Part shown: positions 1 to 29,566 of the stretch, in pieces
How positions within the stretch are numbered: position 1 is the first letter of the stretch
Layout of the letters: every line of letters starts with the position of its first letter
Program-made: the position numbers and the translations under genes
Assembly: GCA_028564925.1 (NCBI GenBank)
Contig: CM053030.1
Coordinates: 268,114,199-268,178,198, forward strand
Origin: Lithobates sylvaticus
Lineage: Eukaryota > Chordata > Amphibia > Anura > Ranidae
Length of the DNA stretch: 64,000 nucleotides
Reading direction: 5' to 3'
Notes under the pieces: generated by a model
The model's database searches: none
What the model saw: the letters and a program-made list of their open reading frames with translations, nothing else
What the model was told of the DNA's origin: nothing

Positions 1-610
1 TTAGGGTCCTTGACAACCCAGCAACCAGGCACTTCTTGGGATGCCAGCTTGTTGGCCCTCCTCCGAAGAGTCCTCCCTCGGTCGCTTACACAAGCTGCGA
101 TGCCCCTCCAAGTTGAGAGCGCACCCAGACGCCTTGAATCCTCCCTCAGTTACTGCGCCTCGGACCAGCCGTTTCTGAGACTCGGGAACAAATGGATCCT
201 TTGCCCCAGACTAAGCTGGTCTAAGGGGCTAGTCAGAAGAACCATGTTGTAGGACGGCAAACGCTCCCGGGCCCAGGACCCCTCGCGGGGCTCCCCCGGT
301 CCAGATTCAGGAACAGGCAGCTACGGCCGAACCCCTAACACGTGACTTCAGCACCTTAAGTACCCTTCCCCAGACTCCCCAGTGGGGCCAGACGCCCCCG
401 CTGATTGGCTCCGGGGAATGATGATGCTCAGAACGTCCAACCAGGCCTGATTCTGAACCTGTCATGTGTACCTAACTGTACCCATGACCAGGCAGAACCC
501 TAGTACAGCCCAGCCAAACTGATGCCAAAGTTAAACCTGCACAATTAACCCTCAGAACCCCATTACTGTTCTGAGGAGAAAAACTAAATTTCACATAGTG
601 GACACCTTGT
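1..610. other. GC-rich block, probable unclassified repeat
   Basis: The sequence up to about 610 is richer in GC than what follows and has no gene-like frame with conserved motifs. It may be the edge of an interspersed element that began before the window. I do not recognise the family. Confidence 0.25.
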
Positions 611-639
611 AAAGGTGTCGCCGCTACATAATTATATAT

Positions 640-959
640 AATTATTATAATTATAATAATAATTTTTACACAAATAGAGCTTTCTATTGGTGGTATTTGA
701 TCACCACTGTTTTTTTTTTTGTTTTTTGCAATATACTTTTGGAAAAAAATATATATATATATTCTCTACTTCTATCATAAGACAAATCCAATAAAATCTA
801 ATTTCATCATACATTTAGGCCAAAATGTATTCTGCTAGATGTCTTTGGTAAGAAAAATCCCAATAAGTGTATATTAATTGGTTTGTGTTAAAGTTTAGCC
901 CTTCATGACGTCCATATACATATATTTTGCCTGCACATGCCAACCTGGTTGGCAAGTGG
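640..959 (+). mobile_element. TTAA MITE family A, fragment
   Basis: Shares the internal line acaaatagagctttctattg and the end ggcaagtgg|TTAA (960-963) with the copies at 13588, 14983, 29567 and 52330. The left half is missing. TTAA at the boundary fits a piggyBac-like non-autonomous element. Confidence 0.6.
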
Positions 960-1186
960 TTAAAGACACACATGGTAGCCACCATCACGCGTTACCAGCC
1001 ACAAGCACCATTAACAGCATCACTTGCTGCCATGTCAAGACAGGAATGTAACAGAGTTTACACTACAGTAGCTTCTTCAAACAGCCCAAAAAAAATAAAA
1101 ATTTTGATTTTTGATGAAAAGAAAAGAAAAAAACGGTGCAGGAAATAGTTAAAGAAAATATATTACAACATAGAATAATACTTAAG

Positions 1187-1640
1187 GCCCCATTCACTTT
1201 TCAGCTTTTAGATTTAAAACAAGCCAAATCCCATTCATTTCAATGGCCCCTGTTCACATCTGAGAGTTCTGTCATCTGAAGCAAAACACCTGTCGCTCAA
1301 AAAGTACATGAGTTTCTTTTTGGCAGATTACAAGCGTTTTTGGCCCCATAGACTTCAATAGAAACACCTGACTTGAGCGTTTTACAAGCTTTTTACAAGC
1401 GTTTTCTGCTCAAATAGCAGCTCTCCACCACTGACTTTCTCTCCTTCTCCTCCCCCTCCTCCTAGTGCTTTCTATTGGCTAAACAAAAACACCTGAAGTT
1501 GTAAAACGCTTGTAATACACTAAAATGCTTCAAAAATGCTTGTAAAAAGCTGCAAATACGCTTTTAAAAAAAGACAGAAAAACGCCAGTAAATTGCTACG
1601 CACAGATGTGAATGGAGACTAAAGTCATTGTAGAGCCTTA
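1187..1640. mobile_element. Partly palindromic MITE
   Basis: Starts near TTAAGGCCCCATTCACTTT and ends near gtgaatggagacTAAA. The flanks are inverted relative to each other and the inside repeats the words acaagcgtttt and aaaacgcttgtaa on opposite strands. There is no coding potential. Confidence 0.5.
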
Positions 1641-1984
1641 CATATACCCAGTGAAGTGACTGGCCTCAGGCGATACACAGAGATGAAACAAAACCTCCTA
1701 CATAAGTTGTACCTGTTTATCTACAGCATTCTCTGCTCTACAGCCTTTTAAAATACAGAATTTAGACAGCATTTCTTAGCTCCGGGAGGCAGGGGGTAAT
1801 GATCTGATGTCACACACTGCACAGCAAAGAGCTGAGTGTAGTCTGAGACCTAAGTGGGACACGTCCCAAAAAAAAGTGTTATATTTAGTGTCAGTGTCAA
1901 TGCGAGAGTGTCAGAGTGTTTGGGTAGCATAAAAAAAAATTGCAAAATGTGCACTATTTTTCTGGGCCTTACTGTGGACAAAAA

Positions 1985-2540
1985 GCAGTGGCGGACGCAC
2001 CATGCGGGACGCAAGGGCGCAACCCCCCCTCCCAATCCATGCACCTGGCCCCTAATCTACATGCGGGGTGCCGGACGCATGGAATTCAATGGGTTTTTTT
2101 TTTTTTTTGTTGAAGCACATGATTAGAGCCTGAAGCTGTAATTGGCTTCAAAAAAGGGTGGGCTCGGGGTACAGAGCACTGTGCCCCGAGTCCACCCACT
2201 TGTGTGACAATAGTAAATTAATATTCACTATTGTCTGGCCCCCCTGCTTCTCCTCCCAGCCAATCAGGAAGTGGGAGGAGCGTGATTGGCCGAGAAGAGA
2301 AGCAAGTGTATTGGTCGGTAACCGGGGGAGGTGAGGATGTATAGGGAGATCCGTAAGAATCCGTCATTGGCTTTGCATCCGTCATCTGCTCTGCATTGCC
2401 ACCAAGAGCCCGACTGCGTGAGTACCCCACCCACCCCTTGGTGTGTTTGCCGCCCCCAGTGGGGGGGTCGGGTGGTTTGTTCCCCCCCCCGGCTGCTGGA
2501 GCACCAGCCGCCACAGGTACAAATAATTTATAATGCACAC
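1985..2540. other. GC-rich probable MITE with short palindromes
   Basis: Contains gcagtggcggacgcacc near 1987, a poly(T) run and a short palindrome around 2205-2235 centred on attaat. It resembles hAT-type MITEs of frogs, but the ends were not defined. Confidence 0.3.
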
Positions 2541-2667
2541 ATGCGGTTTTACCATAGCTGTGAGGAGTAGGATAATATATTTTTTTGTAGTGGGTTATGA
2601 TAATGGCATAAAAATATACATATAAAGTTGATTAAAGTTAAAAATTATATTTATTATTTTGGGATAG

Positions 2668-2790
2668 CTTTCCTTTGATAATAAAACAAAATCAAGAAAG
2701 ATCCATTACCATTCATCAGCAAATGAAAGCCTAACTTGTCCTGAAAAAACAAGGTATATTTCACCTGGATACATGATCACAAGCCAGTTC
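2668..2790. mobile_element. Fragment related to the TTAA element at 59084-60112
   Basis: About 120 bases, including cttgtcctgaaaaaacaagg and tcacctggatac, match 59930-60003 in the same orientation with changes. It is a short decayed piece. Confidence 0.45.
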
Positions 2791-3053
2791 CACCGGATCC
2801 CAATCATTACTAGAAACTGGGGACTGCCATTTAGAGCACAGCACTCTGCCACCCATGGACACATATGTTTGGCATGTGGGAATTTTAGCCCACCTACTGG
2901 CTATCTATCTGTCTGAAATAGACGAATTGCTAATGGCTTCCATTGCTCTTAGCCAAGCCTGTGAGGGGAGAGAGTGGAGAAGACCTGCTTTAGATGGGAC
3001 AGTCCTGGATCGAGACTGTGCTCAGGTAAGTGCAGAGAATGCAGAGAATGCAT

Positions 3054-3311
3054 TAATTAGGGGGGATAGGGTAACGTGTCTATAGACATAAACAGCTTGG
3101 TAAGGGACCTTGGGCATGCATGATGCCTCCTTAGCACCTGGCTTGTTACAGCAGGCACACAAAATATGGGAGGATCCTACAGCGCTGCCACGGACTGCAG
3201 AAAGCAGACCAAAGCAAAGGTGCTAAGGAGCCATCATACATGCGCTCTCCCATAAGGTCCCTTACCAAGCTGTGTATGTCTATAGACACGTTACCCTATC
3301 CCCCCTAATTA
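3054..3311. repeat. Foldback element with arms of about 90 bp
   Basis: Left arm 3054-3142 and right arm 3220-3311 are inverted copies: taattaggggggatagggta on the left is mirrored by taccctatccccccctaatt-like sequence on the right. The arms enclose about 75 bp. It has the form of a MITE or foldback transposon and no coding potential. Confidence 0.7.
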
Positions 3312-3466
3312 CAGGAGTTTGATTGATGACAGTGGGAGTCAATGAACCCAGGAAGTAAGGGGGACAACACTAAGGCTGGCATTGGTGACATGGAGCCAAG
3401 TAAGTGTTTAGGGACAGGGTTAGGACAGGTACTGGGACATTTTTTACCTTAATGTTGAGAATGCAT

Positions 3467-3893
3467 TAAAGAGGTGTTCCAGCCTGGGGAAAAAAAAATA
3501 AAAGTCAGCAGTTACAAATACTGTAGCTGCTGACTTTTAATATATGAAAACGTACCTGTCCAGGGAGCCCGCAATTTCAGCACCCCCGCCAATCTTAAGA
3601 TCGGCTGTCAGGTGCTGCCGCTACCATCTCCACTAAGGGAAACTGGCAGTGAAGCCTTTCGGCCTTCCCTACTGTGCATGTGCGAAGTGCGCTTTCTAAT
3701 TGGCCCCATGGCGGAGGAAGGAGGAGGAGGGCCAAACGTCCGAGGGACGGCGCCATGGGGCTGTCTCCTGGAAGTGGGCACAGGGACCTGTCAAAAACAG
3801 GTACCCATTTTCCCCTCCCCAAAAGGTGCCAAATGTGGCACCATTGTGTGGGGGGAAGCGAATATGTGGAAGTTCCACTTTTGGGTAAAGTAA
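3467..3893. mobile_element. TTAA MITE with GGGTTCCACC-type ends
   Basis: Begins at TTAAAGAGGTGTTCCAGCC and ends near agttccacttttgggtaaag. It is the same type as the copy at 19081-19456, which begins TTAAAGCGGGGTTCCACCC. The GC-rich middle opens several frames that are not genes. Confidence 0.5.
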
Positions 3894-4097
3894 AAAAAAA
3901 AAAGATTAGACTTTAGCACTACAACACTCAAACCCAGTTTTGCAACTTTGGCATGAGTTATTAAGCAAGGGGCTAGGGGGTTATTGAACTCTGAATGTTC
4001 TTAATCACTTGCATTCAACAGTTTTTAGTGCATATTATATTGCTTTATATAATTTTGCATATGTAATTGTACTTTTTTCCTTGACTGATTTGTCTAG

Positions 4098-20899
<16,802 letters not shown>

Positions 20900-22199
20900 C
20901 CATTGTACCACTCTCTCTCCCTGGACGCCTGTTTCCATACCACCTCCCAAGATCTACAGAGTCTCTGCAAACCTTCTTAGCAGAGGCAAAACTATTAGAG
21001 GCTTCAGCCAAGAGTTTCATAAATAAGAAGGATGGCTACTGAACTGCTACAGAACAGAGTTTTGTTCCCAGAGTAAGTGCCACCTGATACTCGTGTAGAA
21101 CAATGTTGTATCATTCAGTCCTACCAGAATGATAAAGCCACATCTGCAGTGATTAACATTTACCAATCAACACTCAGATATGGTCACCTAGACTTTGTTG
21201 AATTTACAGTGTTTTTAGAAGGAATTTCTTTCAAAATTCTGCAGCACCCTACAACGGCTATCTGGACAGACTCACATAAGTAATGGTCCTTTACCTCAAG
21301 AAAAGTGGATAACATGAATCTTTATACTTACAGTTTTAAAGCAAACACGGACAAAATACTACACGTGGTAATGTTTTAAAGAAAAAAGATTAGTATATTG
21401 ACTCAATTTCGATGGTAGGAATGACTGACTTCTCTAAAGTAGTATCTCGCCTGTGGATATTCTCAGGTTACAGTTGTCTATCCTCATGTACCACCCTGAC
21501 AGAACACAACAGAATATCCAGTTTACAGACAATGAAGGTCTGATGGACATTAAAGAAGACCGGACAAGAAATTATGTCATGCATCCACTTCTATGCATTA
21601 TTGCAGCTTCAGAGTAATGACTGCTAGTTATAAAGCAGGGTGTGTGTCATACAATTGACACAATCAAGGGCAAGAACATGGGAATGACTGCATCCAGGAA
21701 TTCAATTTCAAGTATACTTTATCCTCAAGGCAACATGCACACTTGCAAATTGGCCCAACAGCATTTCCATGTAGGTGGTGCTGACGATTAGCTGTGGGAG
21801 GCAGCCCTCTTGAGTGCATCCCAGATTGCGGCTGCCCGCATGTAATCGCTATGCAGCAATCACCTGCAAGTGATTGGCCCTGGACACAAACAGTCTGCAT
21901 CCAGGACCGGACCGATCACTTGCAGGTGATCGCTGCATAGTGATTACATGCAAGCGGCCACAATAAGCTGCAGGAGCCAGCAGCCTCCCATTCCTTTCAA
22001 TGGGGCTGCCTCCCAGAGTTAATCGCCCAGGACCCCCCCCCCCCCCCCCACTGGGGTTCTCACATGTAAACTCTGTTGGGCCAATTCACAAGTATGAATG
22101 TAGCCTAAAAAGCATAATGATAACTGTGATACAACAACCATGCAATGCCTAAACACCATCACTGTCTTCTATGACTTAAAATGTATCCATTATATAATA
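20900..22199 (+). other. GCK: Probable GCK 3' UTR and following DNA up to a Tc1 insertion
   Basis: Non-coding sequence right after the GCK stop. An ATTAAA hexamer at 21549-21554 is a possible poly(A) signal; no AATAAA is seen before 22200. The true transcript end cannot be set from sequence alone. A palindromic repeat occupies 21690-22110. Confidence 0.4.
21690..22110. mobile_element. Palindromic MITE after GCK
   Basis: Outer words cacttgcaaattggcccaac and gttgggccaattcacaagta are inverted copies, and so are inner words cagcaatcacctgcaagtga and tcacttgcaggtgatcgctg. A poly(C) run lies near 22030-22050. No coding potential. Confidence 0.65.
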
Positions 22200-22201
22200 T
22201 A

Positions 22202-23728
22202 CAGTGCATCCGGAAAGTATTCACAGCGCTTCACATTTTCCACATTTTTGTTATGTTATAGCCTTATTCTAAAATGGATTAAATTCGTTATTTACTTCAA
22301 AATTCTACAAACAATACCCCATAATGACAACGTGAAAGAAGTTTGTACCTAAGTATTCACAGCCTTTGCTCAATACCTTGTTAAAGCACCTTTGGCACCA
22401 ATTACAGCCTCAGGTCTTTTTGAGTATGATGCTACAAGCTTGGCACACCTATTTTTGGGCAGTTTCTCCGATTCTTCTTTGCAGGACCTCTCAAGCTCCA
22501 TTAGGTTGGATGGAGAGCGTCGGTGCACAGCCATTTTCAGATCTCTTCAGAGATGTTCAATCGGGTTCAAGTCTGGGCTCTGGCTGGGCCACTCAAGGAC
22601 ATTCACAGAGTTGTCCCGTAGCCACTCCTTTGTTATATTGGCTTTGTGCTTAGGGTCGTTGTCCTGTTGGAAGATGAACCTTCCACCCAGTCTGAGGTCC
22701 AGAGTGCTCAGGAGCAGGTTTTCATCAAGGATGTCTCTGTACATTGCTGCATTCATCTTCCCCTCAATCCTGACTAGTCTCCCAGTTCCTGCCACTGAAA
22801 AACATCCCTACAGCATGATGCTGCCACCACCATGCTTCACTGTAGGGATGGTATTGGTCAGGTGATGAGCGGTGCCTGGTTTCCTCCAGACATGACACAT
22901 GCCATTCAGGACAAAGAGTTCAATCTTTGTTTCATCAGACCAGAGAATTTTTTTCCCATGGTCTGAGAGTCCATCAGGTGCCTTTTGGCAAACTCCAGGG
23001 TTGTCATGTGCCTTTTACTGAGGAGTGGCTTCTGTCTGGCCACTCTACCATACAGGCCTGATTGGTGGAGTGCTGCAGAGATGGTTGTTCTTCTGGAAGG
23101 TTCTCCTCTCTCCACAGAGAAATGCTGGAGCTCTGTCAGAGTGACCATCGGGTTCTTGGTCAGCTCCCTGACTACAACCCTTCTCCCCCAATTGCGGTTG
23201 GCTCTAGGAAATGTCCAAGGATGGACGATGGAGGCTACTGTAATCTGCAGAAAGTTTTCTGTACCCTTCCCCAGATCTGTGCCTCAATACAATCCTGTCT
23301 TGGAGGTCTACAGACAATTCCTTGGACTTTATGGCTTGGTTTGTGCTCTGACATGCACTGTTAACTGCGGGACCTAATATAGAGAGGTGTGTGCCTTTCC
23401 AAATCATGTCCAGTCCACTGAATTTACCACAGGTGGACTCCAATCAAGTTGTAGAAACATCTCAAGGATGATCGGTGGAAACAGGAGGCACCTGAGCTCA
23501 GTTTTGAGTGTCATGGCAAAGGCTATGAATACTTATGTACATGTGATTTTTAATTTTTATTTTTAATAAACTTGCAAAGATTTCAAACAAACTTCTTTCA
23601 CATTGTCATTATGGGGTATTGTTTGTAGAATTTTGAGGAAAATAATTCATTTAATCCATTTTGGAATAAGGCTATAACACCAAAATGTGCAAAAAGTGAA
23701 GCGCTTTGAATACTTTCCGAATGCACTG
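22202..23728 (-). mobile_element. Tc1/mariner element C, full-length ends
   Basis: TA at 22200-22201 and 23729-23730 flank CAGTGCATCCGGAAAGTATT and its mirror CTTTCCGAATGCACTG. Inverted ends of about 150-180 bp each hold a second inner copy of aagtattcacag (IR/DR). Length 1527 bp, transposase on the - strand. Confidence 0.92.
22547..23148 (-). pseudogene. Tc1 transposase remnant (element C)
   Basis: 22906-23148 carries part of the DNA-binding end (SALHQSGLYGRVARQKPLLS). 22547-22795 carries [20 protein letters not shown] and [10 protein letters not shown]. These are Tc1 catalytic-core motifs. The pieces are in different frames with a gap between them, so the gene is broken. Confidence 0.85.
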
Positions 23729-23739
23729 TAAATGTGTTA

Positions 23740-25196
23740 GTAATAGAGCTACACTATGGTCTGCTACAGTTTTAAGAAATAAAAATAAAAATAAATAAAT
23801 AATGTATTGAACTCTAGGCAAGCAGTTGTATTCACACAGATTAGATACCTATATAGGGGGGGGGGGGGGGGTTCCTGTCAAAGGATTTGTATTTCTGTCT
23901 AACCAGTTCTGAGATATACACTGCTCTGCCACACTACACCGCCCTATCTGGAAGGTAAGGGGATTTGATTTTTCTCTACCACAGTTCAGCAACACTCACA
24001 GGTCCTCTAAACAGGTCCTCGCATGTCCTCTCCATACCCCCACTCTGGACAGTGAAAGGAGACGGCGCACACTTATGAGCTCATCTCTATGTTAACTCTG
24101 CACCCTTTATCATGTTCCTTGCATCGCAGCACAACTGATTGGTTCCTTGTGCTGATTCTCCCACCCCCCTTCCCCAGCATCTTAGCTCTGCTGTACAGGG
24201 ACTGCTAGAGGATGATGCCAAGTCAAATTCAGGTACTGCGTTGCATTTATAAAACACATGTAGGATGTATTAGTAAATACAAAGCAGCATTAATCTGCCT
24301 GGAGTTGGGCTAAGATCCAAAGCTAACAGTGTCCTGCTGCATTGGTGTTTTTAAGTATGTTTTTGTGCATTAACATTAATTTATGTTAACTTAAATGGTA
24401 GCGCAATATATATTTTTGTGGTGGCCATGCCATTATTTTGTCCTTACTGTACAATGCTCAGCAGAACATATACTGTACAGTATAATAATTTTTTCAGCTG
24501 ATCAGCACAAAAAGCAGCTTTCTCAGTCTTTTAAATTCTTGCCTGGAACATCCCTAATAATAAACTCAGAGAAGGTGTCCAAATGGCAAAGTTCAAACCA
24601 TCTGAACTGGTCCTCAGTTTTAAGGGGCAGCAGATCTACTCCAGGGCCAAATCTATAACCCTACTTCACATAAAACCTCCATCAACTACCACCAGAAACC
24701 TCATTTCTGTTTCTTGTACTCATTCTCTAGTTCACTGTCAGAACGTATGACCACAGAAGAGCGATATAGAATGACCAGTCTGATTTTTAGTTCCCTGTTT
24801 CCTTTACTTGTGAACATCATCCCTTCACAAACAGCAACATTGCTCCCTTCGAAATGAGTTGTGTATTTAATAGCAAACAATCAGTATTATTTTTTTTATT
24901 AAGCTGGCTTCTGTTATCTAAGTTGAGTTATATTAGCCTTTAGTAGTCTGTTGTGCACCAATTTTGACACATTTTTCCTGAATTAGAGAATATGTGTAAA
25001 TTCCTGGTAGGTATCCCATCAGTCTGTAAGCCTCTGGACAAGTAAGAAATAAATGATAACACGGTCTTGGTTCTATCTATAAACTTTCACTCAGTATTCA
25101 CTAATTGTTCTAATTGAATCATTTTAAAAAATGTGTAAGTTTGGTTGAAAGTTGTGTAAATGTATGTGAAAAAATATTCTTTTGAGTCTGATTCAT
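23740..25196. other. Intergenic DNA, no gene seen
   Basis: AT-rich sequence with a poly(A/T) block near 23780, a G run at 23857-23871 and no motif or repeat I could assign. Confidence 0.4.
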
Positions 25197-25200
25197 TTAG

Positions 25201-25361
25201 GCTGGGTTCACACTAGAACACGCAGCGGCTCACAGCAGGAGTCCGGTGCGTCTCTTATCACCGTTTCAGGTCCAATTTCAGTCCGAATTTTTGGCTGAAT
25301 TTGGGACCAAAATACTGCAATTTGCACCAGAGCTGCTCCATAGAGAGGTGTGAACCCAGCC
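25201..25361. mobile_element. TTAA MITE, 161 bp
   Basis: TTAG (25197-25200) and TTAA (25362-25365) flank gctgggttcacac and gtgtgaacccagcc, a clean inverted pair. Related in ends to 4721 and 50867. Confidence 0.7.
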
Positions 25362-25544
25362 TTAAACTGGAGAAAAAAAATAAGTACACATTTGGAATTG
25401 TTGCTCATAGCAACCAATCACTATGTATTCTACAAGTAAAACTCTGGGCAAAAAGCAAAATACAAAGCTTAAATACATATATGTTAACTGTTTTACCTAT
25501 CAAAAGATTTTGGAATTGTGGTCGGCCAGTACTATGATTTACAC

Positions 25545-26206
25545 CAGGGGTCTCAAACTGGCCGGCCCTCCAGCTGTTGCAAAACTACAAGTCCCATGGG
25601 ACATTGCAAGGCTGACAGTTACAAGCATGACTCCCACAGGCAAAGGCATGATGGGACTTGTAGTTTTGCAACAGCTAGAGTAGGGTGACCAGACATCTCC
25701 GGTTTCCGGGGACAGTGCCCGGATTGAGGATACTGTCCCTGAACCAGGTCTGTCCCCGGTTTTGTCCCCGGATTGGATTTGAAAAGGGGCTGGGGCAATT
25801 TCAAAGACAGTCAGTTCAGAATTAAAAAAGAAAAAAAAAAATGAATTACACCCCTGCTCTGCCGATCCTACTAGCTTAGGGGGTGGGGTGTATTTTTTTC
25901 ATTATCCGTGCCCCTTTCTGATGATCATGTGCTGGTCAGAGCGGAGAGAATATTTCTTCAGTTTCGGGTGCATGCCGGTTCTGCTCCTGCTCGCATGTTC
26001 TTCTGCCTTGGCTCAAGTCCCGGCCAGCCACCTGCCCATCTCTTTGCCTTCCATGATGGAGTGATCTTCCTCCGCTCCCCACCCAGTAGTAGCCAGGGCC
26101 CAGAGAGTAAGACTTGACAGGCTGTGAGGCGGGCGGCGATGGCCCCGGATTTGATTAAAAAAATCTGGTCACCTTAAGCTAGAGGGCCGCCAGTTTGAGA
26201 CCCCTG
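25545..26206. mobile_element. hAT-like MITE, outer, split by a second hAT
   Basis: Ends CAGGGGTCTCAAACTGG and its mirror CCAGTTTGAGACCCCTG. Flanks atttacac and gtttacaa agree at 6 of 8 bases, a decayed 8-bp target duplication. It holds tgcaaaactacaagtcccat and its mirror, and the element at 25681-26176. Confidence 0.75.
25681..26176. mobile_element. hAT-like element nested inside the outer hAT
   Basis: Ends TAGGGTGACCAGAC and TCTGGTCACCTTA (inverted). A perfect 8-bp target duplication AGCTAGAG stands at 25673-25680 and 26177-26184. 496 bp, no transposase. Confidence 0.85.
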
Positions 26207-26834
26207 GTTTACAATCATCTGCCACATTGCACAGACAGGTTGCACACTTATTTCCTAGTTCAGCAATTTAGTTGTCTGGTTCAGCTTTGGGGCTTCCTAT
26301 ATCACCTCTCGGCCTCCAGTCTGATTGGTGGATAGTAAATGAGTAGTGTCACCTATGGCCAATGTGCAGGAAGCTGACCCAATAAAACAGTAAAGCTGAC
26401 TCTGATAACCATTGCGGTAAACCACGAAATAACAGAGGGATCATCAAACAGAAGTGCGTGTATCAGAAGAATGGCTTATCAAACAAACAAAAATTTTGGC
26501 AGGCAATACAGTAAGCACATATTTACCATTTCAACCATGTATATAGCGATTTTCCTGCATTTAGCAATGAATAAAATGACTAGTTGCCAAGGACAAGAAG
26601 CACCGTTTTGTGCTCAGTTCTTCTCTTCCATTTTGATAAATGAATCATATGTTTGTTGGCTTGCAAAGTTCAAGAAAGTCGGAAACTTTTTTTTTTTTAA
26701 TCCTACTGCGAACCCAATATTCTCGGTTCACCAGGTTCATTGTTAGTGTACAAACTATAGACTATACCTCTTACAAATGATGCTGCTTAATGTCAATCCA
26801 GACTCACAATGGTTACCTGTGTGAAAGTGTATTA

Positions 26835-28413
26835 CAGTGGTGTGAAAAAGTGTTTGCCCCCTTCCTCATTTCTGTTCCTTTGCATGTTTGTCACACAAGT
26901 GTTTCGGAACATCAAACCAATTTAAACAATAGTCAAGGACAACACAAGTAAACACAAAATGCAATTTGTAAATGAAGGTGTTTATTATTAAAGGTGAAAA
27001 AAAATCCAAACCATCATGGCCCTGTGTGAAAAAGTGATTGCCCCCCTTGTTAAAACATACTATAACTGTGGTTGTCCACACCTGAGTTCAATTTCTCTAG
27101 CCACACCCAGGCCTGATATTGCCACACCTGTTCACAATCAAGGCATCACTTAAATAGGAGCTGCTTGACACAGTAAGGTCCACCAGAAGATCCTTAAAAG
27201 CTACACATCATGCCGAGACCCAAAGAAATCAGGAACAATTGAGAAAGAAAGTAATTGAGATCTATCAGTCTGCAAAGGGTTATAAAGCCATTTCCAAAGC
27301 TTTGGGAATCCAGCGAACCACAGTGAGAGCCATTATCCACAAATGGCGAAGACATGGAACAGTGGTGAACCTTCCCAGGAGTGGCCGGCCGCCCAAAATT
27401 ACCCCAAGAGCGCAGCGACGACTCATCCAAGAGGTCACAAAAGACCCACACAACAACGTCCAAGGAACTGCAGGCCTCACTTGCCTCAGTTAAGGTCGGC
27501 GTTCATGCCTCCACCATCAGGAAAAGACAAAAATGGCCTGCATGGCAGAGTTCCATGGAGAAAACCACTGCTGAGCAAAAAAACATCAAAGCTCGTCTCA
27601 ATTTCTCCACAACACATCTTGATGATCCCCAAGACTTTTGGGACAACATGTGGACCGATGAGACAAAAGTGAACTCTTTGGAAGGTGTGTCCAAGTATAT
27701 CTGGCGTAGAAGGAACACTGCATTTCAGAAAAAGAACATTATACCAACAGTAAAATATGGTGGTGGTAGTGTGATGGTCTGGGGCTGTTTTGCTGTTCAG
27801 GACCTGGAAGACTTGCCGTGATAAAAGGAACTATGAATTCTGCTGTACCAAGAGATCCTGAAGGAGAATGTCCGACCATATGTTCGTGTACTCAAGCTGA
27901 AACGAACTTGGGTTCTGCAGCAGGACAATGATCCTAAACACACCACCGAATGGCTGAAGAAAAAAAAATGAAGACTTTGAAGTGGCCTAGCCAAAGTCCT
28001 GACCTCAATCCTATTGAGATGTTGTGGTATGACCTTAAAAAGGCCGTCATGCTCGAAAACCCTCTAATGTAACTGAATTAGGACAATTCTGCAAAGATGA
28101 GTGGGCCAAAATTCCTCCAGGACGCTGTAAAAGCCTCATTGCACGTTATCGCAAACGCTTGGTTGCAGTTGTTGCTGCTAAGGGTGGCCCAACCAGTTAT
28201 TAGGTTTAGGGGGCAATCACTTTTTCACACAGGGCCATGATGGTTTGGATTTTTTTTCACCTTTAATAATAAACACCTTCATTTTCAAATTGCATTTTGT
28301 GTTTACTTGTGTTGTCCTTGACTATTGGTTTGATGTTCCGAAACACTTAAGTGTGACAAACATGCAAAGGAACAGGAAATGAGGAAGGGGGCAAACACTT
28401 TTTCACACCACTG
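26835..28413 (+). mobile_element. Tc1/mariner element D, near full length
   Basis: TA at 26833-26834 and 28414-28415 flank CAGTGGTGTGAAAAAGTGTT and its mirror. Inverted ends of about 210 bp each carry an inner second copy of gtgtgaaaaagtgattgccc, the IR/DR layout. 1579 bp. Transposase on the + strand, about 27210-28203. Confidence 0.93.
27210..28203 (+). pseudogene. Tc1 transposase, nearly complete but frame-shifted (element D)
   Basis: Begins MPRPKEIRNN at 27210. 27239-27493 gives a helix-turn-helix domain (KGYKAISKALGIQRTTVRAI and an RSGRPPK linker, an AT-hook-like GRPP core). 27381-27821 gives the first catalytic Asp in MWTDETKV and KYGGGSVMVWGCFAV. Later sequence near 27900-28030 gives a QQDNDPKH-like stretch and [12 protein letters not shown]. 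It has several frame changes and so is inactive, but it is the best preserved Tc1 here. Confidence 0.85.
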
Positions 28414-29566
28414 TATGTACAGTACATTAATATAATGCGATTACCGTGACTGTGCCATTATTATGTTCATTTTATTGTATGCATTGACAGGAAAAGGTGG
28501 AAAATGTAATTGTTTTGAAATATATGCAGTTTGTTCTGACAGCAAAGCTGTATGTATATTTCTAATATGAGACGTGTATTTTAGGCTTGAATGGTACAAA
28601 CTACCTATAGTGTCATGCTCACATTGGCTAAAGCCCCAATGTGCATTCTACATTTTTTTTTCATTTTTTTTGTTGTTTCATTTATAGTTGTACAGCCTAA
28701 AGGCCAAAATAATTATATGATGGCTATACTGCAGATAACTTTAAAAAGCTGGTTAATCAAGTGTAGGCACCCTTAACCACTTCAGCTCCGGAAGGTTTTA
28801 CCCCCTGGGTTTAAGTAAATCAACCCCATAGACTTTGCATGATCGCACTGCTTTGTAGTCCCAGTATGGACCTGAACCTAATGCTTCGATTTGCATCTCA
28901 CTTTAGAATTTCAAAGCTGCAAGACAACATATGTTGAGCCTCTATATTGTCTAATATGATACATGTGCAGTTCAGGGAATGGAACAAGAAAAAAAAAAAA
29001 ACTTTATAAATACAAATGGTTCAGCCCCTACAATATTAAGAACAGATATAACAGATAATAACAGATTTTTCGATTTTATGTGTAGTGCTGGCTTTATGAC
29101 ATGATTTTCATGTAAGCAGATCACGTCTTTGGCTGTATGTGTAATACAGATATTCTAAGTATATAGCTGTGTTGTAAGGAGACAGTCAGTTTCATAGTTT
29201 ATGTTTAATCTGCTCTTCAGTTTCTTATTGAAATTATCGTTTAAAACGTATCTATGCAGTGGTCATATTTGGCAATATATTAAATTATGATGTCATACTC
29301 TCTCGGTGACAAAATTCACCACAGGATTGATGTCACAAAGTTGTTGCACGAGTCTGAAAAGTATTAAAGCATTGTAACTATTAACATCTCCAGTGTAAAG
29401 TGTGTTCTGTTCTGCAAATACATTTTATTACTGTAAAACGAAGAGTAAACCTAAAGTAAACAAGGAATATAGGAAAGAGATACAAATAACATACATAACG
29501 TTATATGTAATCATATACATCTCTGTATAGGTACAGTGTATACCCACACTTATCCATCTTTGTTAA

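Noticed and set aside
2855-3085. 76-codon frame with a donor-like caggtaagtg at 3024, as a possible GCK exon 1 or 2
   Set aside because: The protein does not resemble the GCK N-terminus, and the frame runs into a foldback element.
1-4097. Search for GCK exon 2 (about 163 bp)
   Set aside because: No stretch encoding the conserved helix before EVGDFL was found; it is probably upstream of the window.
22027-22050. Poly(C)/poly(G) runs here and at 19159, 23857, 33168, 50597, 52152 and 57879 as possible G-quadruplex regulators
   Set aside because: They are long homopolymers in repeats, prone to assembly length error, with no link to gene signals.
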